A DNA stretch of 64,000 nucleotides, from positions 248,001-312,000 of the forward strand of contig NZ_VCLB01000002.1 in assembly GCF_005924265.1 (NCBI RefSeq), in the 5' to 3' direction. Under the pieces are notes generated by a model, which worked only from the letters and a program-made list of their open reading frames with translations, did not search any database and was not told the DNA's origin. Numbering within the stretch: position 1 is the stretch's first letter; every line of letters begins with the position of its first letter. This stretch comes from Martelella lutilitoris. GTDB taxonomy: Bacteria > Pseudomonadota > Alphaproteobacteria > Rhizobiales > Rhizobiaceae. Position numbers and translations under genes: made by a program. Of the stretch, positions 8,253 to 18,392 are shown one piece after another.

Positions 8253-9914
8253 ATGACCGAACCCAATATCAACCAAGCGGACAAGGACTGGTGGCGCGGC
8301 GCCGTCATCTATCAGGTCTACCCGCGCTCCTTCCAGGATTCCGACGGCGATGGCGTCGGCGATATCCGCGGCATTGCCGACCGGCTCGATTATATCGCCG
8401 GGCTCGGCGCCGACGCCGTTTGGATTTCGCCTTTCTTCACCTCCCCGATGAAGGATTTCGGCTATGACGTGTCGAACTACAAGGACATCGATCCGATGTT
8501 CGGCACGCTGGCAGATTTCGACGCAATGATCGAGAAGGCCCATGATCTTGGCCTCAAGATCATGATCGACCTCGTGCTTTCGCACACGTCAGACCAGCAT
8601 CCCTGGTTTATGGAAAGCCGCGCCAGCCGCGACAATCCGAAGGCCGACTGGTATGTCTGGGCCGAGGCAAAGCCCGATGGTTCGCCTCCCAACAACTGGC
8701 TGTCGATCTTCGGCGGCTCGGCCTGGCAGTGGGACAGCCGCCGCCTGCAATATTACATGCACAATTTCCTGGTCTCGCAGCCGGACCTGAACTTCCACAA
8801 TCCGGACGTTCAGGACGCGTTGCTCGACGCGGCGCGTTTCTGGCTGGAGCGCGGCGTCGATGGCTTCCGGCTCGATACGATCAATTTCTATTTCTGCGAC
8901 AAGGAATTGCGCGACAATCCGGCGCTGGCGCCCGAATTCAGGAACGACAGCACAGCGCCGGCCGTCAATCCCTACAACTACCAGGAACATCTCTACGACA
9001 AGAGCCGGCCGGAGAACCTCGCATTCCTGAAGCGCCTTCGCGCGCTGATGGAAGAGTATCCGGCGATTGCCGCCGTCGGCGAGGTGGGCGACAGCCAGCG
9101 CGGGCTCGAGATCGTCGGCGAGTACACCTCCGGCGACGACAAGATGCAGATGTGCTACGCCTTCGAGTTCCTGGCACCGCAGAAGGTGACGCCGAAGCGC
9201 GTGATCGATTCGATCAATGCCTTCGATGCCGCGGCGCCCGAAGGTTGGGCTTGCTGGGCGTTTTCCAACCATGACGTGGTGCGCCATCTGACGCGCTGGG
9301 GCGCGGATGTCGCCGACCAGACGGCCTATGCCAAGATGCTCGGCGGCCTGTTGATGACGCTGAAGGGCTCGATCTGCCTCTATGAGGGCGAGGAGCTTGG
9401 TCTCACCGAAGCCGATATCGCCTTTGAGGACCTGCAGGACCCTTACGGCATCGAGTTCTGGCCGGAGTTCAAGGGGCGCGACGGTTGCCGCACGCCGATG
9501 GCGTGGCAGGCGGGCGCGGCCAATGCCGGCTTCTCGACGGCGGAGAAAACCTGGCTTCCGGTTTCTGCCGATCACGTGATGAAGGCGGTCGATGTGCAGG
9601 CCGGCAATCCGGCATCCGTTCTCGAGCAATACCGCCGCTTCCTCGCATTCCGCAAGGCCCATCCGGCCCTTGCCAAGGGCGCGATCCGTTTCCTCCCTTC
9701 CGGTGATGATGCCGTACTGGTCTTCACCCGCGAAGGGACGGAGGAGACGGTCCTTTGCGTGTTCAACATGTCGGCCGAGCCGGCAACGGTCCGCCTGCCC
9801 GAAGGCGCATGGACCGCGTTTTCAACCGGCGACCACGGTTTCTCCGCTGAGGAGGACGGGACCATGGTACAACTTCCTGCCTGGGGCGGTTATTTCGCCC
9901 GCCAAGGAGCATAG
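8253..9914 (+). CDS. aglA: Alpha-glucosidase, GH13 family (AglA)
   Basis: 553 aa cytoplasmic glycoside hydrolase of family GH13 (oligo-1,6-glucosidase/alpha-glucosidase group) that would split imported alpha-glucosides to glucose plus a second sugar. Conserved regions are all present: DLVLSHTSDQHPWF (region I), GFRLDTINFYF with the nucleophile Asp, VGEVGDS with the acid/base Glu, and FSNHDVVRH with the transition-state Asp. No signal peptide is seen, in keeping with hydrolysis after uptake. It sits between the permease and ATPase genes. Sucrose, maltose and trehalose are all possible substrates; sequence alone does not decide. Confidence 0.93.
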   Translation: MTEPNINQADKDWWRGAVIYQVYPRSFQDSDGDGVGDIRGIADRLDYIAGLGADAVWISPFFTSPMKDFGYDVSNYKDIDPMFGTLADFDAMIEKAHDLGLKIMIDLVLSHTSDQHPWFMESRASRDNPKADWYVWAEAKPDGSPPNNWLSIFGGSAWQWDSRRLQYYMHNFLVSQPDLNFHNPDVQDALLDAARFWLERGVDGFRLDTINFYFCDKELRDNPALAPEFRNDSTAPAVNPYNYQEHLYDKSRPENLAFLKRLRALMEEYPAIAAVGEVGDSQRGLEIVGEYTSGDDKMQMCYAFEFLAPQKVTPKRVIDSINAFDAAAPEGWACWAFSNHDVVRHLTRWGADVADQTAYAKMLGGLLMTLKGSICLYEGEELGLTEADIAFEDLQDPYGIEFWPEFKGRDGCRTPMAWQAGAANAGFSTAEKTWLPVSADHVMKAVDVQAGNPASVLEQYRRFLAFRKAHPALAKGAIRFLPSGDDAVLVFTREGTEETVLCVFNMSAEPATVRLPEGAWTAFSTGDHGFSAEEDGTMVQLPAWGGYFARQGA

Positions 9915-9931
9915 GGACAAAGGGGCGAAAG

Positions 9932-11029
9932 ATGACTGGTGTTACCCTCAATAAGGTCAAGAAATCCTACGGCAATGTCGAGGTGCTTCACGGCGTCGAC
10001 CTCGACATCAATCCCGGCGAGTTCGTCGTCTTTGTCGGTCCGTCCGGCTGCGGCAAGTCCACACTGTTGCGCATGATCGCGGGTCTGGAGGAAATCTCCG
10101 GCGGCGAAATCTCGATCGACGGGCAGGTGGTCAACCAGATCCCGCCGTCCAAGCGCGGCATTGCCATGGTGTTCCAGACCTACGCGCTTTACCCGCACAT
10201 GTCCGTCTATGACAACATGGCCTTCGGCATGCGGATCGCCAAGGAAAGCAAGGAAGAGATCGACCGGCGCGTCAGAGCGGCAGCCGAAATGCTGCAGATC
10301 ACGCCCTATCTGGATCGTCTGCCCAAGGCGCTTTCCGGCGGCCAGCGCCAGCGCGTGGCGATCGGCCGGGCGATTTGCCGCGATCCGAAGGTGTTCCTGT
10401 TCGACGAGCCGCTGTCGAACCTCGACGCGGCTCTGCGCGTTGCGACCCGCATCGAGATCGCCAAGCTCAACAGCAAGATGTCCGATACCACGATGATCTA
10501 CGTGACCCACGACCAGGTGGAGGCAATGACGCTTGCCGACCGGATCGTGGTGCTTTCGGGCGGCTATATCGAGCAGGTCGGGCCGCCGCTCGAACTCTAC
10601 GAGCGTCCGGCGAACCTGTTCGTCGCCCAGTTCATCGGCTCGCCGGCGATGAATATCATGCCGGCCAAGATTACCCGTACGGGCGAGACCACCGAAATCG
10701 AGCTCAAGGACGGCAAGCGCCTCGAAGTTCCTGTCAAGACGCCGGAAGGGGATCAGGGCAAGAGCGTCAGCTTCGGCGTGCGTCCGGAGGACGTGCGCGA
10801 GGCGGAAGAGGGCGAGGACTTCCTGTTTGAGGGCAAGGTCTCGATCATCGAGGCGCTCGGCGAGGTTACGCTCATCTATATCGAGGGCGAACTCATCGAC
10901 GAGGATCCGATCATCGTCAAGCTTCCCGGCATTCACGAGGGCAGGCCCGGCGATACGATGCGGTTTGCCGCCGATCCGGAAAAGCGCCACCTCTTCGACG
11001 AGAAGGGCCACAGCTACCTCTATCGCTGA
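9932..11029 (+). CDS. aglK: Alpha-glucoside ABC transporter ATPase AglK (MalK/UgpC type)
   Basis: 365 aa ATPase that powers AglEFG. Walker A is GPSGCGKST (about 37-45), the signature is LSGGQRQRVAIGRA (about 135), Walker B is VFLFDEPLSNLD (about 155) and the switch His lies in YVTHDQVEAM. The C-terminal third is a TOBE/MOP-type regulatory domain as in MalK and UgpC, ending in YLYR. It starts 17 bp after aglA and is the last gene of the operon, ended by a strong bidirectional terminator. MalK-type ATPases can also serve other sugar systems, but operon position makes this one specific here. Confidence 0.94.
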   Translation: MTGVTLNKVKKSYGNVEVLHGVDLDINPGEFVVFVGPSGCGKSTLLRMIAGLEEISGGEISIDGQVVNQIPPSKRGIAMVFQTYALYPHMSVYDNMAFGMRIAKESKEEIDRRVRAAAEMLQITPYLDRLPKALSGGQRQRVAIGRAICRDPKVFLFDEPLSNLDAALRVATRIEIAKLNSKMSDTTMIYVTHDQVEAMTLADRIVVLSGGYIEQVGPPLELYERPANLFVAQFIGSPAMNIMPAKITRTGETTEIELKDGKRLEVPVKTPEGDQGKSVSFGVRPEDVREAEEGEDFLFEGKVSIIEALGEVTLIYIEGELIDEDPIIVKLPGIHEGRPGDTMRFAADPEKRHLFDEKGHSYLYR

Positions 11030-11054
11030 TCGGCACGCCAAGACCTCGACAACA

Positions 11055-11090
11055 AAAAGCCCCGCCGGCAAAACCGGCGGGGCTTCTTCT
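11055..11090. terminator. Bidirectional terminator between aglK and the outer-membrane protein gene
   Basis: AGCCCCGCCGG (11058-11068) pairs perfectly with CCGGCGGGGCT (11074-11084) around CAAAA. T-rich sequence follows on the plus strand, and AAAAA at 11054-11058 gives a T run on the minus strand, so it can serve both converging genes. Confidence 0.85.
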
Positions 11091-11155
11091 TTTCGGCGCG
11101 GGAGGGGGAGACGCCGGAAAAGCGGAGCAGGGCGGGAGAGAGCCCTGCCTTCCTA

Positions 11156-11830
11156 TCAGAACTTGTAACCGACGCGAGCCATTACGCGGTTCGACGTGTA
11201 GTCCTTGGCTTCAAAGCCGGCGAGCGCGCCGTCGAAGTCCTTCTTGCCGAAGTCGGTGTAACGATACTCGAGGCCACCGAAGAGGTTGTCGGTGAAGGCG
11301 TAGTCGAGACCGGCGCCGACCGTCCAGCCGTTGAAGGCCTGGTTCTGGGTTTCGCCATTGCCTTCGATATAGCCGTTGGCGATCGCCCAGCCGCCCGTGG
11401 CGTAGAGCAGGGCGTTGTCAAAGGCATAGCCGACGCGGCCGCGGACCGAGCCTTCCCAGTCGGAGCCGGCCTTCACGCTGTAGGGCAGGCCGACATTGTA
11501 GGACTGCTCATTCCAGTTGTAGTCAAGCTCGCCTTCGACACCCAGGACGATGTTGTTATCGAGCTGGAAGTTGTAGCCGGCAAAGCCGCCGAGCTTGCCG
11601 CCGTCGAAATCGTCATTGCCGACCTGCGGGCCGTTGTAGTGCAGGTTGGCGGTCGCCCAGTCGTAACCGGCAGTGCCGCCGAGGTAGAAACCCGACCAGT
11701 CGAAGGTCTGCGGGATGACCTGCGGGGCGATATAGGGCTCGGCCGGCGCCGGCGTGGCGACGACATCGGCAGCTTCTGCGGAGGCGGCCATTGCGACAAT
11801 CGCGGCGGAAGCGAGAAGAAATTTCTTCAT
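11156..11830 (-). CDS. Outer-membrane beta-barrel protein (Omp25/Omp31-like)
   Basis: 224 aa from the Met at 11830, preceded by GGAGA at 6-7 nt; a Met four codons upstream is less well placed. The signal peptide MKKFLLASAAIVAMAASAEA is followed by a short Pro-rich linker (APAEPYIAP) and an eight-strand barrel of the rhizobial/Brucella surface type: DWSGFYLGGTAGYDWA, GGLEYRYTD and the terminal VGYKF ending in Phe. Such proteins are abundant, structural outer-membrane components linked to envelope stability. The gene is monocistronic, convergent with aglK, and has no evident role in sugar uptake. Confidence 0.88.
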   Translation of the reverse strand: MKKFLLASAAIVAMAASAEAADVVATPAPAEPYIAPQVIPQTFDWSGFYLGGTAGYDWATANLHYNGPQVGNDDFDGGKLGGFAGYNFQLDNNIVLGVEGELDYNWNEQSYNVGLPYSVKAGSDWEGSVRGRVGYAFDNALLYATGGWAIANGYIEGNGETQNQAFNGWTVGAGLDYAFTDNLFGGLEYRYTDFGKKDFDGALAGFEAKDYTSNRVMARVGYKF

Positions 11831-12175
11831 AACAGTCTCCATCTTGTCTTTCGATGAGGGAGAAATGGTTCAGGTGATCAATCGTTCAATTAAATTTCCC
11901 GCCTAGGCGATACATTGGCTGCTTCTGTTGCCGGAATGTAACACTGTCGGGCTTGTCCGATCGGTTCCATGTTCCCCAAACGAAAAGGGCCGGGAATTTG
12001 TTTCCCGTGGCCCCCGATTAGAGATTGCGTATGGTGATTTAGTGGCAGCAAAGCGCAGGGAATAAGGCAGCCGATCACGGATTGAATCAGCCTGTTAACG
12101 ATCTCGGGAGCGTCGGCGTCAAAGGGCGGTCATGGAGCGGCTTTTCAGCCGGCAGATCGCCGCCATGAGGAGCCG
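11831..12175. other. Intergenic region between the Omp gene and an orphan ORF
   Basis: 345 bp with no supportable gene. The left part should hold the Omp promoter (minus strand). A hairpin at 11987-12013 looks like the minus-strand terminator of the next gene and is listed separately. Confidence 0.5.
11982..12013 (-). terminator. Terminator downstream of the 97-aa orphan gene
   Basis: On the plus strand GGGCCGGGAA (11987-11996) faces TTCCCGTGGCCC (12002-12013), a stem with a two-base bulge. Read on the minus strand it is followed by TTTT (from AAAA at 11983-11986), as expected for a factor-independent terminator of the gene at 12176-12469. Confidence 0.65.
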
Positions 12176-12469
12176 TCAGCGTTTCGGTTCGTCGCGATCG
12201 CCATTGCGCGGAAGGCCGCTGCTGTGCAGTCCCTCGCCGCTGATCGTGGGCTTAACGGATGCGTAGTCGAGAAAATCCGGCGGTGGCCCCTTCCTGCCCT
12301 CGCGCATCCAGGTCATCTTGTCGGTGACATAGGCGGTCACGCCTTCGAGCGCCAATTTCTTGTCCTCAAGCTCCCGCAGGATTGAAGCCTGAATTTCTTC
12401 GGCGCGTTCCGGCGTGACGCCTGTTTTGCGCTCTTCCTCATTCAGGGCGACGATCTGGCTGTCTGCCAA
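12176..12469 (-). CDS. Hypothetical small charged protein
   Basis: 97 aa, not recognised. The N-terminal half looks helical and acidic (NEEERKTGVTPERAEEIQASI), with no signal peptide or membrane segment. A middle segment VTDKMTWMREGRKGPPPDFLDY precedes a polar tail rich in Gly, Arg and Asp. A terminator-like hairpin lies downstream, which supports a real transcript. It stands alone between an outer-membrane protein and a nucleotidase and gives no functional hint. Confidence 0.5.
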   Translation of the reverse strand: MADSQIVALNEEERKTGVTPERAEEIQASILRELEDKKLALEGVTAYVTDKMTWMREGRKGPPPDFLDYASVKPTISGEGLHSSGLPRNGDRDEPKR

Positions 12470-12625
12470 AGGCGACGCTTGCCTCCTGATCGGCGGCGTC
12501 GACAGGGCGATTGAGGATCAATCGATCCATTCAGCTCCGTTCCTTCGGTGACCCCGATGGGGTGGCTGCAAGGAGTGATGGCCGGAACATTCGACTGTCC
12601 TCTCCGCTCTCCTTTTGACGGAAGA

Positions 12626-12647
12626 GGCCCGGAAATGCTTCCGGGCC
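12626..12647 (-). terminator. Hairpin downstream of the 5'-nucleotidase-like gene
   Basis: GGCCCGGAA (12626-12634) pairs with TTCCGGGCC (12639-12647) around a 4-nt loop. It lies 43 bp beyond the stop at 12691. The minus strand then reads TCTTCC, only weakly T-rich, so termination efficiency is uncertain. The surrounding 221 bp hold nothing else I can support. Confidence 0.5.
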
Positions 12648-12690
12648 CAGCGCATGAACAATCCGCTGTTTATTGGTCAGGAGGTTGTGT

Positions 12691-14055
12691 TCATTTCATC
12701 GCGGCAAGCGCCACGGTCTTCACCTGCAGATCGGGGATATCGGAGAAGACCAGATCTTCGCGGCCGAAATAGCTTTTGGCATTGGTCGCGGACCAGTCGT
12801 TGCAGACCAGAACGAAGCTTTCTTTCTTGCCGGCTTCCGGTGCGGCATAAAGATAATCGCCGGTGCGCCGGGCAAACGGGAAGTCGCCGAACTGGTTGCA
12901 GCGTTCAAGAATGGCCGCAAGCGTTGCCGCATCCACCTCTGCCTGTTTCAGCGTCCCGTCAAAGCGGATCGAAGAATTGAAGGCGTAGCGGCTGACCGGT
13001 CCCTTCGGCACGCCCGCGCCAAAGGTCGTGTGGCCGATGAAGCCGATATCCGCACCCGTCGCCGCGGCCATGGCGGCGGCCACGAAAAGGCCGGCCTCGT
13101 CGTTGGTGCGCGCCTTCGCCGTCTCCGCCACGACCGCGGTATCCTCGTCCGTCAGGTGGGCGGCCATCACGGCGGGAATGAGATCGGCAAGCTTCGCCGA
13201 AGCGGGGGCTTCCGGGTCAATGTCGATGCGGTTGAACGCAGCAGCCTGGCCGGGACCGGCCACGCGCGCGACGGTGCAGGCCGTTGACCAGCAGCCGGTG
13301 TGGAGATAGCGGGTGTTGCCCTCGGCGTATTCGATGTCGAGGTGGTCGTGGCCGCCGACCATCAGCGTCCCATCCGGCAGCATCGGCAGGATCGCCTTGT
13401 CCGCCACCACGCCGGCATGGCTCAAGACCACGTTGATCTGGCCTTTCTTCAACTGGCTGCCGAGATTGGCCTCGGCCCACTTGACGGGTTCGGGGATCGA
13501 AAGCTGTTCGCGGGTCGCCTTGGGATAGGTGAAAAGGTTATCGACGCCGATCGCCGCGAAGGTGACCTTTTGCGAACCGACATCAAGCGTGGCGGCGGCC
13601 GGCGCATAGAGCGCGCCCGTGCGCGTGTCGGTGATGTTGGAGAGCACGGTCACGCCGAGACCCTGAGCCTTTTCGACAAAATGGGCGAGGTCGTTGTCGA
13701 TATCCGGCTCGTGATTGCCGATGTTGAAGACGACAGGCGCGGTCTCCGAAAGCGCCTTGAGAAAAGCCCAGTCGATCTCGCCTTCCGAGCGCATGGCGAC
13801 GACGTTGCCGCTTTCGAACAGGTCACCATTGATGATGATGACGGAGGGCTGCGCGCTTGCCGCGACCTGCTCCTCGACGGCGGCCAGCAATTGCCCCGTG
13901 CGGTCATATGCCGAGTGCAGATCGGCCATGATGATGAAATTCACGCCGGCGGCATCCTCCGCGCCGACGGGCGCGGCAAGGCCTGCGAGGGGAACAAAGG
14001 CGGCGGAGGCCAGCAGCTTGAGCGCCGTACGGCGATGGATGGAAAGAAAGGTCAT
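12691..14055 (-). CDS. Exported 5'-nucleotidase/2',3'-cyclic phosphodiesterase-like metallophosphatase
   Basis: 454 aa from the ATG at 14055; the longer reading to 14163 lacks a signal and runs into the edd terminator. The N terminus has a twin-arginine type signal (RRTALKLLASAAFVPLAGLA). The calcineurin-like domain shows its metal ligands in order: MADLH, NGDLFESG, GNHEPD, LSHAG and GGHDH. The C-terminal part fits a 5'-nucleotidase domain. It probably releases phosphate and nucleosides from nucleotides or related esters in the periplasm; the exact substrate is not visible. It lies downstream of edd but behind that gene's terminator, so it probably has its own promoter. Confidence 0.82.
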   Translation of the reverse strand: MTFLSIHRRTALKLLASAAFVPLAGLAAPVGAEDAAGVNFIIMADLHSAYDRTGQLLAAVEEQVAASAQPSVIIINGDLFESGNVVAMRSEGEIDWAFLKALSETAPVVFNIGNHEPDIDNDLAHFVEKAQGLGVTVLSNITDTRTGALYAPAAATLDVGSQKVTFAAIGVDNLFTYPKATREQLSIPEPVKWAEANLGSQLKKGQINVVLSHAGVVADKAILPMLPDGTLMVGGHDHLDIEYAEGNTRYLHTGCWSTACTVARVAGPGQAAAFNRIDIDPEAPASAKLADLIPAVMAAHLTDEDTAVVAETAKARTNDEAGLFVAAAMAAATGADIGFIGHTTFGAGVPKGPVSRYAFNSSIRFDGTLKQAEVDAATLAAILERCNQFGDFPFARRTGDYLYAAPEAGKKESFVLVCNDWSATNAKSYFGREDLVFSDIPDLQVKTVALAAMK

Positions 14056-14131
14056 TCTGAAAAATCTCCGGCAATCGAAATCTGCACTGTCTATACGTCC
14101 GGTCAATGATGCGACGATGACAGTCTGCACG

Positions 14132-14159
14132 ACAAAACGGCGCGAACCAGGTTCGCGCC
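14132..14159 (-). terminator. Terminator of the zwf-pgl-edd operon
   Basis: GGCGCGAAC (14139-14147) and GTTCGCGCC (14151-14159) form a 9-bp stem with a 3-nt loop. On the minus strand it is followed by GTTTTG, 37 bp past the edd stop. Confidence 0.75.
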
Positions 14160-14196
14160 GCATGCGTCAAACATCCCTATTGCGAGAGCGGCCCGA

Positions 14197-16020
<1,824 letters not shown>

Positions 16021-16069
16021 GGGCTTTTCCTGTTTTCTAAAGAAACGCGGAAGGCGCCCGGCAGAATTG

Positions 16070-16768
16070 TCAGGGCGCCCAGTAGATATTCACGGGGGAG
16101 GTGGCTCTTGAAAGAACGGCGCGGATGGGCATTTCCGTTTCGTCGTTGCCGGCAAGGGCCTTTTCCAGAACATCCATCTTTTCCCGGCCTTCGATGTGCA
16201 ACACCAGAAGGCCGGCATTTTCGAGACTCGAGAAGGTGAAGGTGAGGCGGGCCTCGCCTGCGCCTTCGGCATGCATCGACATCACACCGGCCGGCGTCTT
16301 CATGTCGAGCGCGCGGCCAAGCGTGTCGCCTCCGGGAAAGAACGAGGCCGTATGGCCATCGGTTCCCATGCCGAGCACGACGACGTCAAAGGGCAGGCTC
16401 GTCGCCGACACCTTGTTGGTGACGATCTCGGCGGCTTCTTCCGCCGTTTCGACATTCTGGTAAAGCGGAATGAAGCGCGCATGCGCTGCGGGGCCCAGAA
16501 GCAGGTTCTCCTTGACCAGCTTGTGGTTCGAACGCGGGCTGTCTTCCGGCACGAACCGTTCGTCAACGAGCGTGATCGTCACCTTTTCCCAGTCGATGTC
16601 CGCCTTTGAAAGCATGCGGAAAAACGCCTTCGGCGTCGAACCGCCGGAAACGGCGATCGACGCCGTTCCCTTATCGTTGATGGCGGCGGCGAGCGTGTCG
16701 GCGACATCGACGGCGAGAGCTGCCGCCAGCTTGGCGCCATCCTCAAACTTTTTCATATTCCGAGTCAT
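16070..16768 (-). CDS. pgl: 6-phosphogluconolactonase
   Basis: 232 aa. It hydrolyses 6-phosphogluconolactone made by Zwf to 6-phosphogluconate. Family motifs are [10 protein letters not shown] (about 41) and [15 protein letters not shown] (about 70), and [14 protein letters not shown] in the second half. The ATG at 16768 follows GGAAGAG at about 7 nt. It sits between zwf (27 bp upstream) and edd (49 bp downstream) in one operon. Confidence 0.96.
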   Translation of the reverse strand: MTRNMKKFEDGAKLAAALAVDVADTLAAAINDKGTASIAVSGGSTPKAFFRMLSKADIDWEKVTITLVDERFVPEDSPRSNHKLVKENLLLGPAAHARFIPLYQNVETAEEAAEIVTNKVSATSLPFDVVVLGMGTDGHTASFFPGGDTLGRALDMKTPAGVMSMHAEGAGEARLTFTFSSLENAGLLVLHIEGREKMDVLEKALAGNDETEMPIRAVLSRATSPVNIYWAP

Positions 16769-16795
16769 GATGCTCTCTTCCGGTTTGATTTTGCC

Positions 16796-18268
16796 TCAGA
16801 GAGGTTCGTGCCAGGTCCGGCCGTCGCGCTCGATCAGCGCGATCGACTTCGATGGCCCCCAGGTGCCGGCGGTATAGCCCTGAACCGGCTGGTTGGTCTC
16901 TTCCCAGGCCTTCAGGATCGGGTCGACCCAGCGCCAGGCGACCTCAACCTCGTCGCGGCGCATGAACAGCGTCTGGTTGGCGCGGATGACATCGAGCAGC
17001 AGCCGCTCATAGGCGTCCGGGTTGCGCACGTCGAAGGCTTGCGCGAAGCTCATGTCGAGCGCCACCTGGCGCAGGCGCATGCCGCCCGGGCCCGGATCCT
17101 TGATCATCAGCCACTGCTTCACGCCCTCATCGGGCTGCAGGCGCAGCACCAGCTGGTTGGAATTGATCCGGCCGGCATTCGGTCCGAAGATCGAGTGCGG
17201 GATCTGCTTGAAGGTGATGACGATTTCCGAAAGTCGGCTGGCAAGGCGCTTGCCTGTGCGCAGGTAGAAAGGCACGCCCGCCCAGCGCCAGTTGTCGATC
17301 TCGGCCTTGATGGCGACGAAGGTCTCGGTATTCGATTCGCCTTCCAGCTCTTCCAGATAGCCCTTGACCGGGCCGCCCTTCGATGCGCCGGCGCGGTACT
17401 GGCCGCGCACGGTCAGATAGCCGGCATTCTCGTCGGTGATCGGTTTCAGCGAGCGCAGGACCTTCAGCTTCTCGTCGCGCACGGCTTCGGCTTCCATGGA
17501 ATGCGGCGTTTCCATCGCCACCATGCAGAGCACGTTGAGAATGTGGTTCTGCACCATGTCGCGCAGCGCGCCGGACTTGTCGTAATAGCCCGCCCGACCC
17601 TCAAGGCCGACTTCCTCGGCGACGGTGATCTGGACGTGGTCGATATGGTTGGCGTTCCACAGCGGCTCGTAGAGCGCATTGGCAAAGCGCAGCGCCATCA
17701 GGTTCTGCACCGTTTCCTTGCCCAGATAGTGGTCGATACGGAAGACCTGCTCTTCCTTGAACACCTTGCCGATCATGTCGTTGAGCTTGAGAGCGGAATC
17801 GAGGTCGCGCCCGAGCGGCTTTTCAACGACGATGCGGGTCTGCTTGGTGATCAGCTTGTGGTCGCGGATGCCATCGCAGATCGGCCCGAAAATGCTCGGC
17901 GCCACCGCCATGTAAAAGGCGCGGACCCGGTCCTTGCCGTCTTCCAGCATCTTCTTCAGCGCGTCCCAGCCCTTGTTGGTTGTCGCATCGACCGGCACAT
18001 ATTCGATGCGGGCCAGGAATTTGTTCACCTGCTCGTCATCATATTCGCCGCGCTTGAGGTGCTCCTTCAGCGCCTGCTGCGCGTGCTTGCGGAACTCGTC
18101 GGAGGTCAGCTCCGAGCGGGAGGCGCCGATGATGCGCGTCGGCTCGGTGAACTGGCCGGCAATCTGCCTGTGGTAGAGCGCAGGCAGAAGCTTGCGCTCC
18201 GTCAGGTCGCCGGTGGCGCCGAAGACGACATAGTCAAAGGGTTCAACGGGGATCATTTGACTGCTCAT
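16796..18268 (-). CDS. zwf: Glucose-6-phosphate 1-dehydrogenase
   Basis: 490 aa. It oxidises glucose 6-phosphate with NAD(P)+, the entry to the Entner-Doudoroff and pentose phosphate routes. The nucleotide site is FGATGDLTERKLLPALY (about 17-33) and the active-site motif is RIDHYLGKE (about 175-183). I choose Met at 18268 because a GAGAGGA site lies about 8 nt upstream and the length then matches family members; a Met five codons earlier is possible. Two AATC/GATT dyads lie upstream (18312-18321 and 18343-18357). Confidence 0.96.
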   Translation of the reverse strand: MSSQMIPVEPFDYVVFGATGDLTERKLLPALYHRQIAGQFTEPTRIIGASRSELTSDEFRKHAQQALKEHLKRGEYDDEQVNKFLARIEYVPVDATTNKGWDALKKMLEDGKDRVRAFYMAVAPSIFGPICDGIRDHKLITKQTRIVVEKPLGRDLDSALKLNDMIGKVFKEEQVFRIDHYLGKETVQNLMALRFANALYEPLWNANHIDHVQITVAEEVGLEGRAGYYDKSGALRDMVQNHILNVLCMVAMETPHSMEAEAVRDEKLKVLRSLKPITDENAGYLTVRGQYRAGASKGGPVKGYLEELEGESNTETFVAIKAEIDNWRWAGVPFYLRTGKRLASRLSEIVITFKQIPHSIFGPNAGRINSNQLVLRLQPDEGVKQWLMIKDPGPGGMRLRQVALDMSFAQAFDVRNPDAYERLLLDVIRANQTLFMRRDEVEVAWRWVDPILKAWEETNQPVQGYTAGTWGPSKSIALIERDGRTWHEPL

Positions 18269-18392
18269 GGTCAGTCCTCTCAATCGTCAGCAGGGTTGAT
18301 GTCGTTTTATCAAATCGATTTAAAAATGCCAGTCCCATTCCGAAAAATCGGATTTTTTTGTCTTTCCGGCCCTGCGACCGCTCCGCCTCCGG
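18269..18392 (-). promoter_or_regulatory. zwf upstream region with two related dyads
   Basis: Two palindromes with the same AATC/GATT core lie 44-90 bp before the zwf start: AAATCGATTT at 18312-18321 and AAAAATC-G-GATTTTT at 18343-18357. Further up, GCGACCGCT (18374-18382) and AGCGGTCGC (18398-18406) form a 9-bp stem around the puuB-like stop codon, without a T run on the minus strand. The dyads may bind a sugar-phosphate responsive regulator; that is inference. Confidence 0.4.

Noticed and set aside
6060-8585. 841-codon ORF on the minus strand across aglF/aglG/aglA
   Set aside because: It is antisense to three clear genes, rich in His/Asp/Arg as expected from mirrored GC-biased codons, and has no domain.
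12548-12772. Plus-strand ORF in the gap after the 5'-nucleotidase-like gene
   Set aside because: Overlaps the hairpin at 12626 and the antisense end of the nucleotidase gene; no ribosome site.
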